64,000 nucleotides of DNA from Microlunatus endophyticus (lineage in GTDB: Bacteria; Actinomycetota; Actinomycetes; Propionibacteriales; Propionibacteriaceae): the NCBI RefSeq assembly GCF_014646195.1, contig NZ_BMMZ01000015.1, positions 1 to 64,000 on the forward strand, in the 5' to 3' direction. This document shows, piece by piece, positions 32,665 to 42,314 of the stretch (the stretch's first letter is position 1; the number at the start of each line of letters is the position of its first letter). The notes beneath the pieces are model-generated. The model was not told where the DNA came from. It saw only the letters and a program-made list of their open reading frames with translations, and made no database searches. The position numbers were made by a program, and so were the translations under genes.

Positions 32665-34266
32665 ATGCGTCGATCCGTAATCGGCCTGATCGCCATCGCC
32701 GCCGCGACCACCCTGGTGGCCGCAGGCTGCGGACCCACCGGCACCTCCGCCAGCGCAGGTGGCAGCGCGGCCGACACGTCCCTGGTCTATGCGACCGGTG
32801 AACCGGACCATCTCACCCCCGGGCGACAGACGGTCGCCTTCGACCAGGTGATGGCGCTCTTCGCGCCGCTCACCTGGATCGACAACAGCAACAAGGTGAC
32901 CGATCTTGCTGCCAAGTCGGTCACCACAACCGACAACAAGAACTGGACCATCACGCTGCGCTCGGGCTGGAAATTCCAGAACGGGGAGCCGGTCACCGCC
33001 CAGAGCTACGTCAAGGCGTGGAACTACGAGGCGTACGGCCCGCACGCCTGGGAGAACTCCGGCGAGCTCGCCGAGATCGTCGGCTATACCGACCTCAACC
33101 CGGCCAAGGGCAAGCCGAAGACGACCGAGATGAGTGGTCTGAAGGCCACCGGTACCGACACCTTCACCGTCGAGTTGACCCATCCGGACAGCCAGTTCCC
33201 GATGCAGCTCACCCAGGCCCAGACCGGCTTCTTCCCGATGCCCGAGGCGGCGTACAAGGATCTGGCGGCCTACGACCGCAAGCCGATCGGCAACGGCCCG
33301 TACGAGATGACCGAGGCCTGGAAGGACAACCAGCCCTTCACCGTGCAGGCGTGGAAGGGTTACCAGGGCCCCAAGGCCGTCACTCAGAAGGTCACCTTCA
33401 AGAGCTACACCAACATGGACACCGCCTACACCGATGTCCAGGCCGGTAACGCCGACGTGGTCTTCCTGCCCGCGGACAAGATGACCAGCGCCAAGGGCGA
33501 CTTCGGTGATCATCTGTACTCGTTCGACTCGCCGGGCATCGACTATCTCGGTTTCCCCTTGTGGAACAAGAAATACTCGGATCCGCGGGTCCGCGAGGCG
33601 ATCTCGATGTCGATCAACCGACAGGAGGTCAACAAGGCGATCTACGGCGGCCTGTACACGCCGGCCACCGCACTGACGCCGCCCGACATGGCCGGCACCC
33701 AGCCCGGGATCTGCGGTCAGTACTGCACCTTCAACCCGACCCAGGCCAAGAAGCTGCTGGCCGAGGCGGGTGGATTCAGCGGCGAGATGGACCTGATCTA
33801 CCCGGGCGGTGACGGTCTGGACTCGCTCTACCAGGCCTATGCCAACCAGATCCGGCAGAATCTCGGCATCGCCAAGGTGGTCGCCAAGCCCTCGGCGGAC
33901 TGGGCCTCCTACTACGCGACGCTGACCAACTCCACCGTCGCCGGACCGCACTTCGGACACTGGGGAGCGCTCTACACCAGCCAGCAGAACACTCTGCGCA
34001 GCCTCTTCACGACGGCCGGCGGCTGCTACTTCTGCACCGGCAAATATCACAACGACGATGTCGACAAGCTGATGGCGAAGGCGGATTCCGCGACCACCCA
34101 GAGTGAGGCCAACACCTACTACACCCAGGTCCAGAAGCGGGTGCTGCAGGACTTCCCGGTGGTGCCGACCTTCTTCGACCGGTACAGCTACGTGACCAGC
34201 ACCAAGGTCACCAAGCTCCCGTCCATCGAAGGCAGCCCGGTGATCTCCCAGATCAAGGTGAGCTGA
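32665..34266 (+). CDS. Peptide ABC transporter substrate-binding lipoprotein (SBP family 5)
   Basis: The 533-residue protein starts with a lipoprotein signal (about 21 residues) whose lipobox AAGC puts the lipidated Cys at residue 22. The mature part has the family-5 pattern: ITLRSGWKFQNGEPVTA near 105-121, IGNGPYEM and DPRVREAISMSINRQEV near 307-323. It captures peptides outside the membrane for the permeases downstream. AGGAG lies five bases before ATG. It is the first gene of a seven-gene run and is followed 3 bp later by the carboxypeptidase. Confidence 0.93.
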   Translation: MRRSVIGLIAIAAATTLVAAGCGPTGTSASAGGSAADTSLVYATGEPDHLTPGRQTVAFDQVMALFAPLTWIDNSNKVTDLAAKSVTTTDNKNWTITLRSGWKFQNGEPVTAQSYVKAWNYEAYGPHAWENSGELAEIVGYTDLNPAKGKPKTTEMSGLKATGTDTFTVELTHPDSQFPMQLTQAQTGFFPMPEAAYKDLAAYDRKPIGNGPYEMTEAWKDNQPFTVQAWKGYQGPKAVTQKVTFKSYTNMDTAYTDVQAGNADVVFLPADKMTSAKGDFGDHLYSFDSPGIDYLGFPLWNKKYSDPRVREAISMSINRQEVNKAIYGGLYTPATALTPPDMAGTQPGICGQYCTFNPTQAKKLLAEAGGFSGEMDLIYPGGDGLDSLYQAYANQIRQNLGIAKVVAKPSADWASYYATLTNSTVAGPHFGHWGALYTSQQNTLRSLFTTAGGCYFCTGKYHNDDVDKLMAKADSATTQSEANTYYTQVQKRVLQDFPVVPTFFDRYSYVTSTKVTKLPSIEGSPVISQIKVS

Positions 34267-34269
34267 GGC

Positions 34270-35682
34270 GTGCAGAAGACCGGAATCGATCTCGAGTCGA
34301 TCCTCCAGTTCACCGACCGGCTTCCCGAGGTCGACGGATTCCTCCCGGTCGACGACCTGATCGCCCGCTTCGATGCATTGGCCGATTCGTCGGCCGGGCG
34401 GGTGATCAGGTCCCGGGCCGGCACCAGCCGGCTCGGCGAACCGATCCACTCCTACACCGTGGGCGACGGACCGCGTACGGCCCTGATCGTCGGCGGTGTG
34501 CATCCCAACGAGCCGATCGGATCGTGGACCGCGCTGTGGCTGGCCGAGGCGGCCGCGGCCAAGGAGGAGCCGGTCGCCTCGCTCGGCTATCGCTGGTGCA
34601 TCGTGCCGACGATCGACCCGGACGGTGCCCGGCTCAACGAGAGCTGGTTCGCCAACCCGGCGGACCGGATCGGCTACGGCCGCGGCTTCTACCGGCCGGC
34701 ACCCGACGGTCAGGCGGAGTGGACCTTCCCGACCAACTACAAGAACGCCTACTTCGACCGGGTGCTGCCCGAGACGCTGGCCTTCATGCGACTGATCGAT
34801 GATCTTCGACCTGACCTGCTGGTCAGCCTGCACAACGGCGAGATGGGGGGTGTCTACTACTACATCTCCCGGGACGCTCCCGGACTCGTCGGTGCGTTGT
34901 CGGCGATTCCCGATCACTTCGGGCTGCCGCTGGATGTCGGGGAACCGGAGTCGCCGTACCTGCGGGCGTTCGCTCCGGCGATCTTCCGGCTGGACCCCGT
35001 CAGTGCGGCTTACGACTACTACGAGGACCTCGGCGTCGACCCGTCGGGTTTCATCTCGGGATCGGCCTCCAGCCACTATGCCGCCCGTTACGGGACCCTG
35101 TGCCTGGTCGCGGAACTGCCGTACTGGAAGCATCCCGATGCCGGCGACACCAGCCCGACGGAGGAGACGTACGCCGACATGTTGCGCCGCACCGCCGGCG
35201 ACATGATCGCGATGGCCGACACGTTGTCGGGCTACCTGGAACGGGCCGAACCGTACCTGATCTTGAAAACGCCGTTCCGGGAGGCGACCGAGGCCTTCGT
35301 CCCGATGTTCAAGGCGATGGGCGAGACCGACCTGCGTCGCGCCGGCGACGAGCCGGCCGACCGGATGGCAACGGTCGCCGAGACCTTCGGATGTGAGGAC
35401 CTGCTGCACTGCTTCCGGCTGCGCTACGGCGGAATCCTGCTGCGGGCCGTCGAAGCGGAGACCGGTGCCGGGACAGCGCCGCCCGAGCTGCGCCGGTTGC
35501 GTGCGGAGGTCGCGGCGACGTACGGCGACTGGCAGCGTCAGGCCGCCGACCGGACCGGGGCGGAGGCGATCCCGATCGATCGGCTGGCCGGTGTCCAGCT
35601 GGCCGCCACCTTGGCGTCGGCCGCCTCGGTCGTCGGCGAGTCCGTCGCCGAACGTGTCGGCAGTGCGGGGTCCGCCCTATGA
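34270..35682 (+). CDS. M14-family zinc carboxypeptidase
   Basis: The 470-residue protein has the M14 zinc site: VGGVHPNEPIG near residue 75-85 (His and Glu), SLHNGEMGG near 191-199 (His), and a downstream Glu in LVAELPYW near 278-285 that could be the catalytic base. NESWFANP and TNYKN may form substrate contacts. No signal peptide is visible, so it acts in the cytoplasm. Set between a peptide-binding protein and permeases, it probably trims imported peptides. GTG start. Confidence 0.88.
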   Translation: MQKTGIDLESILQFTDRLPEVDGFLPVDDLIARFDALADSSAGRVIRSRAGTSRLGEPIHSYTVGDGPRTALIVGGVHPNEPIGSWTALWLAEAAAAKEEPVASLGYRWCIVPTIDPDGARLNESWFANPADRIGYGRGFYRPAPDGQAEWTFPTNYKNAYFDRVLPETLAFMRLIDDLRPDLLVSLHNGEMGGVYYYISRDAPGLVGALSAIPDHFGLPLDVGEPESPYLRAFAPAIFRLDPVSAAYDYYEDLGVDPSGFISGSASSHYAARYGTLCLVAELPYWKHPDAGDTSPTEETYADMLRRTAGDMIAMADTLSGYLERAEPYLILKTPFREATEAFVPMFKAMGETDLRRAGDEPADRMATVAETFGCEDLLHCFRLRYGGILLRAVEAETGAGTAPPELRRLRAEVAATYGDWQRQAADRTGAEAIPIDRLAGVQLAATLASAASVVGESVAERVGSAGSAL

Positions 35683-36614
35683 ACAAGGCCGCGATCGTCG
35701 TTGGTCGTCGGCTCGGCGAGTTGATCATCGTTTTCCTCGGCGTCACGTTGTTGATCTACCTGATGGTTTTCGCGCTGCCCGGTGATCCGATCAAGGCGCT
35801 GGGCGGCGATCGACCGCTGACCGACTCCGTGGTCCATGCGCTGCGGGCCAAGTACCACCTCGACGAGCCGTTCTTCGAGCAGTATCTGCGCTATCTGTGG
35901 GGACTGCTGCACGGCGACTTCGGTGTCGACTTCAACGACGAAAGCGTCGCCTCACAGATGGCCAGCCGCTGGCCGGTGACGATCACGCTGGCGCTGACCG
36001 CCTGGGTGATCGAGATGATCTTCGGTGTCGGCCTCGGGGTGATCTCGGCGCTGCGCCGGGGAAGCTTCGCCGACCAGGCGATCCTGATCTTCACCATCGT
36101 GATCGGCGGCATCCCGGTCTTCGTCATCGGCGTTGCCAGCCAGCTGGTCTTCTCGGTACGCCTGCACTGGTTCCCGGTCGCCGGCATCGTCTACGGCTGG
36201 CCCAAGTCCTACATCCTGCCCGCCGTGGTGATCGCGATCTTCGGGCTGGCGGCGGTGTCGCGGCTGACCCGCACGTCTATGATCGAAACACTCGGCAGTG
36301 ATCACATCCGCGCGGTCCGGGCCCGGGGACTGCCGCCGGCCAGGATCGTCGGCGTGCACGCGATGCGCAGCTCGCTGATCCCGACCGCAACCTATCTGGC
36401 CACCGACCTCGGCTACCTGATGGGCGGCACGGTGATCATCGAGGGCATCTTCAACATCCCGGGGGTCGGCAACCTGCTCTTCCAGGCGATCCGGACGCAC
36501 GAGGGGCCGACCGTTGTCGGTGTCTCCACCGCGCTGATCCTGATCTTCCTGGTCACCAGCGTGCTGGTCGACCTGCTGCATGCGGCCCTTGACCCGAGAG
36601 TGAGGCGTCGATGA
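35679..36614 (+). CDS. Peptide ABC transporter permease (DppB-like)
   Basis: The 311-residue protein begins with a hydrophobic helix (GELIIVFLGVTLLIYLMVFA) followed by LPGDP, the typical DppB/OppB start. About six membrane segments follow. The EAA loop, with IRAVRARGLPPARIVG near residue 208-223, contacts the ATPase. The start overlaps the carboxypeptidase stop (ATGA) and its end overlaps the next gene. Confidence 0.93.
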   Translation: MNKAAIVVGRRLGELIIVFLGVTLLIYLMVFALPGDPIKALGGDRPLTDSVVHALRAKYHLDEPFFEQYLRYLWGLLHGDFGVDFNDESVASQMASRWPVTITLALTAWVIEMIFGVGLGVISALRRGSFADQAILIFTIVIGGIPVFVIGVASQLVFSVRLHWFPVAGIVYGWPKSYILPAVVIAIFGLAAVSRLTRTSMIETLGSDHIRAVRARGLPPARIVGVHAMRSSLIPTATYLATDLGYLMGGTVIIEGIFNIPGVGNLLFQAIRTHEGPTVVGVSTALILIFLVTSVLVDLLHAALDPRVRRR

Positions 36615-37504
36615 CCGAGACAGTGATCAGCCAGACGATCGAGCCGACCGCGACCATCGTCGGCAAGCGGTCCTGGGGGCGCGCCCTGCTGACCCCGTCG
36701 TTCCTGGTGCCGGCGGTAGTGCTGGCCATCCTGATCCTGATCGCACTCCTTCCCGGCCCGATCGCCGGCATCTTCGGCCACGGTGATCCGCACGCGTGTG
36801 ACCTCGGCAGGAGCACGGACGGACCGGCGAACGGGCATCCCTTCGGCTTCGACCTGCAAGGCTGTGATGTCTACGCCAACGTCATCTACGGCACCCGCTC
36901 GTCGCTGTCGGTAGGACTGCTCACCACCGTCCTGGCGATGGCCGTCGCGCTGGTCGTGGGCACTGCGGCCGGGATGTTCGGCGGCTGGTTGGACACCGTG
37001 CTGTCCCGGCTGACCGACATCTTCCTCGGCTTCCCGTTCCTCCTCGGCGCGGTCGTGGTGCTCGGCAGCGTCGGCGAGCGTTCGGTGCTGACGGTCTCGC
37101 TGGTGCTGGCGCTGTTCGGCTGGCCGACTATGGCCCGGCTGACTCGTGGCGCCGTCCGGGGCGTCCGCGGTGCGGAATTCGTCCAGGCCGGCCAGGCCAT
37201 GGGGTTGTCGACCTGGCGGATCGTCACCCGGTACGTATTGCCGAGCTCGATCTCCCCGGTGCTAGTCCTGGCGACCATCACCGTCGGCGGTGTGATCGTT
37301 TCGGAGAGCTCGCTGACCTACCTCGGCATCGGCCTGCAGCCGCCGGCCGTGTCCTGGGGACTGGAACTGTCGGCCGCATCGGGCAACTTCGAGCGGGCAC
37401 CGCACATGCTGATCTTCCCCGCGCTGTTCCTGGTGATCACTGTGCTGGCGATCATCGGGCTCGGCGACGCGCTCCGCACCGCACTGGATCCCAAACGTTC
37501 ATGA
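36611..37504 (+). CDS. Peptide ABC transporter permease (DppC-like)
   Basis: The 297-residue protein has a hydrophilic N-terminus, a first helix near residue 33-57, an external loop, and the C-terminal permease core. LTRGAVRGVRGAEFVQAGQA near 177-196 is the EAA loop, and ESSLTYLGIGLQPP near 233-246 is the DppC signature. The ATG overlaps the DppB stop (ATGA). Its stop codon lies inside the first unit of a 15-bp tandem repeat. Confidence 0.93.
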   Translation: MTETVISQTIEPTATIVGKRSWGRALLTPSFLVPAVVLAILILIALLPGPIAGIFGHGDPHACDLGRSTDGPANGHPFGFDLQGCDVYANVIYGTRSSLSVGLLTTVLAMAVALVVGTAAGMFGGWLDTVLSRLTDIFLGFPFLLGAVVVLGSVGERSVLTVSLVLALFGWPTMARLTRGAVRGVRGAEFVQAGQAMGLSTWRIVTRYVLPSSISPVLVLATITVGGVIVSESSLTYLGIGLQPPAVSWGLELSAASGNFERAPHMLIFPALFLVITVLAIIGLGDALRTALDPKRS

Positions 37505-37554
37505 TCAACCCGTTCATGATCAACCCGTTCATGATCAACCCGTTCATGATCAAG
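37497..37554. repeat. 15-bp tandem repeat containing TGATCA
   Basis: Three full copies and one partial copy of GTTCATGATCAACCC. Each unit holds TGATCA inside an imperfect palindrome (GTTsATGATsAAC). The first unit contains the DppC stop codon and the array ends 17 bp before the next GTG start. Confidence 0.95.
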
Positions 37555-37571
37555 ACGAGAGAGCACCGACT

Positions 37572-39017
37572 GTGACCAATACCCCCACTTCATCCGATGA
37601 CCAGCTCCTCGACCGCTATCGCGCGACCCTTCCCTACATCGACAGCTGGGCGGCGTACAAGACCTGGCAGTTGCGCGTTCCCGGCGTCCAGGTGGCGATC
37701 GGGCACCGGGACGAGGTGCTGTTCTCCACGGCGTACGGGTCGGCAGACGTCGAGAAGGGCGTACGGCTGGGGACCGGGCATCTGTTCCGGATCGCCAGCC
37801 ACTCCAAGACCTTCACCGCAACCGCTCTGGCCCAGCTGGTGGAAGCGGGCAAGCTGCGCTTCGACGATCCCGTCGGACAGTACATCCCGCAGCTGGCCGC
37901 CGCCGGTTCGCCGATCGCCGATGCCACGGTCCGCGAGCTCGCCGAGCAGAGTGCCGGTGTCATCCGGGACGGCCTGGACTCCGACCACTGGCAACTGGCG
38001 CAGCCGTTCCCGGACGAGGAGAAGCTGCTGGACCTGGTTCTCGACCATGGCACCAAGACGCCGGTCGGCAGCAAGTTCAACTACAGCAACCTGGGCTACT
38101 CACTGCTCGGTCTGGTGGTTGCCGCGGCTTCGGGGCAGAGCTACCGCGACTACGTCAAGGCCGAGATCATCGACAAGCTCGGACTGGCCAACACCGGACC
38201 GGATTTCGACAAGAGCCGGCCTGCAGAGGAGTGGGTCCGGGGCTACTCCGGCCTGCACGCGGCCCGGACCCGCAAGCCGATCGACCACGTCGATACCCAT
38301 GCGATGTCGTCGGCGACCGGCTTCTACAGCACCGCCGAGGACCTGGTGCACTACTTCTCCGCCCACCTGCCCGGCGATGACCGGCTGCTGACCGACCACT
38401 CCAAGTGGCTGCTGCAGCACGAGGCGTGGAAGGGCTCGGACAAGGAGAGCTCGGGTGGCTACGGGATCGGTTTCGGCAACGAGAAGGTCGACGGCACCCG
38501 GGTGGTCGGCCACTCGGGCGGCTTCCCGGGCCACATCACCCAGTCGCTGTTCGAGCCGGAGTCCGGTGTCGTGGTGTCGGTGCTGACCAACTGCGCCGCA
38601 GGCCCGGCCAGCGTCATCGGCCGCGGCATCCTGTCGCTGCTGTTCGCCGCCGCCGACGAGTCCGCACCCGGCACGCCGCTGTCGCAGATGCCCGCCGATG
38701 TCGACCCGGCGACGGTGACGGGCCGGTTCGCCGGCAACTGGGGCGTGGCCGACATCGCCGTGGTCGGCGACCGGCTGCTGCAGATCGATCCCGGCTCGCC
38801 GACGCCGCTCGAACTGCCGGTGCGGCTGGAGATCACCGACGCCGACACGGTCCGCGCGACGGCCGGCAGCCGTTTCGGCGCGATCGACGAGGATATCCGC
38901 TACCTTCGGGACACCTCCGGTGCGATCACGTCCGTGCGCAACGGCGGCGGGATGAGCATGACGCCCTGGGACGTGCCCGGAGACGAGGACCCGTTGATCT
39001 CCGCAGGGGTGGCATAA
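37572..39017 (+). CDS. Serine hydrolase of the class C beta-lactamase/D-aminopeptidase group
   Basis: The 481-residue protein has SHSK at residues 76-79 (nucleophile and Lys of SxxK), FNYSNLGYS near 167-175 (Tyr of YxN) and VGHSGGFPG near 313-321 (HxG motif). A C-terminal lipocalin-like domain of about 100 residues follows. No signal peptide is seen, which favours a cytoplasmic peptidase or esterase over a secreted beta-lactamase. In this operon a D-aminopeptidase-like role on imported peptides is a reasonable guess. Confidence 0.9.
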   Translation: MTNTPTSSDDQLLDRYRATLPYIDSWAAYKTWQLRVPGVQVAIGHRDEVLFSTAYGSADVEKGVRLGTGHLFRIASHSKTFTATALAQLVEAGKLRFDDPVGQYIPQLAAAGSPIADATVRELAEQSAGVIRDGLDSDHWQLAQPFPDEEKLLDLVLDHGTKTPVGSKFNYSNLGYSLLGLVVAAASGQSYRDYVKAEIIDKLGLANTGPDFDKSRPAEEWVRGYSGLHAARTRKPIDHVDTHAMSSATGFYSTAEDLVHYFSAHLPGDDRLLTDHSKWLLQHEAWKGSDKESSGGYGIGFGNEKVDGTRVVGHSGGFPGHITQSLFEPESGVVVSVLTNCAAGPASVIGRGILSLLFAAADESAPGTPLSQMPADVDPATVTGRFAGNWGVADIAVVGDRLLQIDPGSPTPLELPVRLEITDADTVRATAGSRFGAIDEDIRYLRDTSGAITSVRNGGGMSMTPWDVPGDEDPLISAGVA

Positions 39018-39034
39018 CGGGCCCCGGACGAGCA

Positions 39035-39676
39035 ATGGTGCAGGAGAGGACGGGAATCCAGACGATGGCGACGGCACGGGACGACGGTGATCCGGGGCCG
39101 AGCGATGTTCGGCAGCCGGTCAACGGCCGCGGATCGGCCGGGCTGTCGGCCGAGCGGCGGGAGTTCATCGAGGACTTCGCGACTTTCTGGCACGGCTCGG
39201 GCAGTCCGCTGATGGACGGCCGGGTCCTGGCCTACCTGATGATCCTGCCCGCACCGTACGCGTCCTCGGCCCAGATCGCGGAGGACCTGCACGCCAGTTC
39301 CGGATCGGTGTCGATGTCCACCCGGCGATTGCTGGACGAGGGTTTCATCAAGCGCTACGTCGCTCCCGGCGAGCGGCGCTACTACTTCCGCACCGAGGCC
39401 GACATCTGGGGCAGCTGGCTGGCCGGGGAGCCGCGCTACCTCGGCCGGCAGCGGGACGTGATGGAGCGCGCGCTGGCGGTGGTCGGCAAGTCGGACGACC
39501 CGCAGGACGCCGGGGTCGTCAAGAAGCTCGAGAACGGACGCGACTACATGATCTGGCTCGCCGAATACCACCAGACGATGCGCCAGGCGTGGGAGACCTA
39601 CAAGGCCGTCCGCGATGCCCGGCAGAGCAAGGCGCAGGACAACGCGCGAGACGACTCGCAGAACGGGGAGATGTGA
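39035..39676 (+). CDS. GbsR/MarR-type winged-helix regulator
   Basis: The protein has 213 residues from the ATG at 39035, or 203 from the ATG at 39065. GSPLMDGRVLAYLMILPAP near residue 53-71, SAQIAEDLHASSGSVSMSTR near 75-94 and RYYFRTEADIWGSWLAGEPR nearby match GbsR-like regulators. It lies inside the transport operon, 17 bp after the hydrolase and overlapping the ATPase start. It probably controls the operon through the inverted repeat at 32534-32557. Confidence 0.85.
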   Translation: MVQERTGIQTMATARDDGDPGPSDVRQPVNGRGSAGLSAERREFIEDFATFWHGSGSPLMDGRVLAYLMILPAPYASSAQIAEDLHASSGSVSMSTRRLLDEGFIKRYVAPGERRYYFRTEADIWGSWLAGEPRYLGRQRDVMERALAVVGKSDDPQDAGVVKKLENGRDYMIWLAEYHQTMRQAWETYKAVRDARQSKAQDNARDDSQNGEM

Positions 39677-41328
39677 TGGCGGACCAGTCAGAAGCAGCCG
39701 TGCTGGCGGTCGAGCATCTCAGTGTCGCCTTCGGGGACAAGGGACACGAATCGGTCGTCGTCGACGACGTCTCGTTCGCGATCGGCTCCGCCGAGGTGGT
39801 GGCCCTGGTCGGAGAGTCCGGATCCGGCAAGAGCATGACCGCGATGAGCGTGCTCGGCATCACTCCTTTCGGCAGCCGGGTCAGGGGCCGGATCGTCGTC
39901 GGCGGACTGGACACCGTCGCCGCCACCGAACAGCAGCGCCGCATGATCCGCGGCCGGGTGGTCTCGATGATCTTCCAGGACCCGGTCGCCGCTCTGGACC
40001 CGGTCTACTCGATCGGATTCCAGATGGCCGAGGCCGTCCGCAGGTCCAGTCCGGATCTGGACCGGGCGGCGGTCCGCGCCCGCTGCCTCGACCTGCTGGA
40101 GTCGGTCGAGATCCCGGAGCCCGAGCGCCGGCTCAAGCAGTATCCGCACGAGCTGTCCGGCGGCCAGTGCCAGCGGGTGATGATCGCGATCGCGCTGGCG
40201 GCCGATCCCGACCTGCTGATCGCCGACGAACCGACCACCGCCCTGGACGTCACGGTCCAGGCAGAGGTACTCGACGTGCTGCGCAAGCTTCGCCGGGACC
40301 GGACCACCAGCATCCTGTTGATCACCCACGACATGGGCGTGGTAGCCGATCTTGCCGACCGGGTCGTGGTGATGCGCAATGGCAAGGTCGAGGAGGAGGG
40401 GACCGCGACCGAGATCTTCGGCGCGCCGTCGGCCGACTACACCCGACAGTTGCTGGACGCTGTACCCCGGCTGGGACGACGTGGGCAGGCCGATCCCGGT
40501 CCCGAGGCCGATACCCCGGTGTTGATCATGGAGGATCTGGTCGTCGAATACGGCCACCGGATCGGGCACAAGTTCCGCGCCGTCGACGAGGTCAGCTTCT
40601 CGGTCGGACGCGGCGAGATCCTCGGCCTGGTGGGGGAATCGGGCAGCGGCAAGACCACGATCGGCAAGGCGATCGCCGGCCTCGCGCCGATCACCTCCGG
40701 CGTTGTCACCGTCGACGGGGTATCACTGGCCGACACCTCCGGGGCCCGCCGCCGGGCTGCGCGGAGCAAGATCGGAATCGTCTTCCAGAATCCGCTGCTG
40801 TCGCTGAATCCCCGCTACACCGTGCATCGGACCATCGCCGAACCTCTCCGGCTGGTGGCTGGGGTGCCGGCGGCAGAGGTGGACGATCGGGTCACCCAGC
40901 TGCTCTCCGATGTCGGGCTGGGGGAGGCGTGGCGGTTCCGTTATCCGCATGAGCTTTCCGGTGGCCAGCGGCAACGGGCCGCGATCGCCCGGGCGCTGGC
41001 GCTCGATCCAACCTTGTTGATCGCCGACGAACCGACCAGCGCCCTGGACGTCTCGGTGCAGGCCCGGGTGCTGGACACCTTCAGGGAATTGCAGTCCCGG
41101 TTGGGATTCGCGTGCCTGTTCATCAGTCATGATCTTGCTGTCGTCGACGAGCTCTGTGACCGGGTCGTCGTCCTGCACAACGGCCGGGTCGCCGAGATCG
41201 GCGACCGGCACCAGATCCTCTTCACACCGCAGGATCCGTACACCCGGCGGTTGATCGACGCGGTCCCGGTGCCCGATCCGGCCGAACAGGCCCGGCGCCG
41301 TGAGAGCGTTGCGGCGGCCCGGGCGTGA
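39676..41328 (+). CDS. Peptide ABC transporter, fused double ATPase (DppD-DppF-like)
   Basis: The 550-residue protein has two full ABC modules. The first has GESGSGKS near residue 39-46, LSGGQCQR near 160-167 and LLIADEPT. The second has GESGSGKT near 321-328, LSGGQRQR near 430-437 and LLIADEPTSALD. It energises the DppB/C-like permeases. The start ATG overlaps the regulator stop by one base with GGGGAG upstream. It is the last gene of the operon. Confidence 0.95.
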   Translation: MADQSEAAVLAVEHLSVAFGDKGHESVVVDDVSFAIGSAEVVALVGESGSGKSMTAMSVLGITPFGSRVRGRIVVGGLDTVAATEQQRRMIRGRVVSMIFQDPVAALDPVYSIGFQMAEAVRRSSPDLDRAAVRARCLDLLESVEIPEPERRLKQYPHELSGGQCQRVMIAIALAADPDLLIADEPTTALDVTVQAEVLDVLRKLRRDRTTSILLITHDMGVVADLADRVVVMRNGKVEEEGTATEIFGAPSADYTRQLLDAVPRLGRRGQADPGPEADTPVLIMEDLVVEYGHRIGHKFRAVDEVSFSVGRGEILGLVGESGSGKTTIGKAIAGLAPITSGVVTVDGVSLADTSGARRRAARSKIGIVFQNPLLSLNPRYTVHRTIAEPLRLVAGVPAAEVDDRVTQLLSDVGLGEAWRFRYPHELSGGQRQRAAIARALALDPTLLIADEPTSALDVSVQARVLDTFRELQSRLGFACLFISHDLAVVDELCDRVVVLHNGRVAEIGDRHQILFTPQDPYTRRLIDAVPVPDPAEQARRRESVAAARA

Positions 41329-41347
41329 CGATCATCGGCCGACCGGG

Positions 41348-42190
41348 TCAGACAGCTGCCGGGAGGTCGTCCGCGGCGCGGGCGATCTGCTCAAGGGCGT
41401 CGTACTCGGCCCGCAGCCGATCCAGCTTCGCGGTGGTGGCGAGGTAGGAGGCTGCGCCCAGTGGTAGATGCAGGTTGCTGCCACTCCGCAGCACATCGGC
41501 GATGATCGCCCCGGCGGCCTTGGCCGGATCGCCGGGCAGCGGTGTGGCCGGGTCACTGGCCGCTTCGACCTGCTGCCGCAACGGCGTCCTGTCGTAGGCG
41601 GCGATCGGCTCGGCAACTGTCGCCGACGACCGGGCCCAGTCCGTACGGAAGGCGCTCGGCTCGACCAGCAGGACGCGGATCCCGAAGGCATCGACCTCCT
41701 GGGCCAGGGCCTCGGAGACGCCTTCGACGGCGAATTTGGAGGCGCTGTAGTAGCCGACGCCCGGGAATCCGTTCAGTCCGGCGATCGAGGCCAGGTTGAC
41801 GATGGTGCCTGAGCGCTGCTCGCGCATCAGCGGCAGCACCGCGTTGGTTACGCGCATCAGGCCGAAGAAGTTGATCTCGAAAAGCCGCCGCACGGCCTGC
41901 GGGTCGCTTTCCTCGACCCCTCCGAAGTAGCTGATGCCCGCGTTGTTGAGGAGCACGTCGATGCTGCCGAAGTGTTCGTGCCCCGCAGCCACGGCTATCG
42001 AGACGCTCTCCGGATCAGTGACGTCCAGCGCCAGCGCCAGGGCGGCGCTCGAGTCGTATGGGGCGACGATGTCGGCGATGTCGCCGGGGTGGCGGGCCGT
42101 GACGGCCACCTGCTGCCCGTGGGCCAGGGCAGCTGTGGCGAGTTCGCGTCCGAAGCCGGTGGAACAACCGGTGATGAGCCAGGTTTTCAT
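41348..42190 (-). CDS. SDR-family oxidoreductase
   Basis: The 280-residue classical SDR starts TWLITGCSTGFGREL (cofactor loop), with NNAGISYFG near residue 86-94, the catalytic Ser in VNLASIAG near 135-142, and YYSASK with Tyr and Lys near 150-155. It is divergent from an AraC regulator, a standard arrangement that suggests control by it. The substrate is unknown. Confidence 0.92.
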   Translation of the reverse strand: MKTWLITGCSTGFGRELATAALAHGQQVAVTARHPGDIADIVAPYDSSAALALALDVTDPESVSIAVAAGHEHFGSIDVLLNNAGISYFGGVEESDPQAVRRLFEINFFGLMRVTNAVLPLMREQRSGTIVNLASIAGLNGFPGVGYYSASKFAVEGVSEALAQEVDAFGIRVLLVEPSAFRTDWARSSATVAEPIAAYDRTPLRQQVEAASDPATPLPGDPAKAAGAIIADVLRSGSNLHLPLGAASYLATTAKLDRLRAEYDALEQIARAADDLPAAV

Positions 42191-42314
42191 GATGTCGATC
42201 CAAGCTCGCAGGCAGCCCCGGCGGTAGATCAGAAGTCACAACATCTTGCCTGATCCTGTCATCGCGGTCTGATCGCGAGGAGCCAGGCGCGCTCAGTGAT
42301 GGCATATTAGTGGC

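Noticed and set aside
32539..35409. 956-codon leftward open frame opposite the peptide-binding and carboxypeptidase genes
   Set aside because: It is antisense to two genes with clear family motifs and its product has no recognisable fold; long antisense frames are expected at this GC.
37572..39017. True secreted class C beta-lactamase
   Set aside because: The motifs fit the superfamily, but there is no signal peptide and the gene is inside a peptide-import operon; a peptidase or esterase role is likelier.
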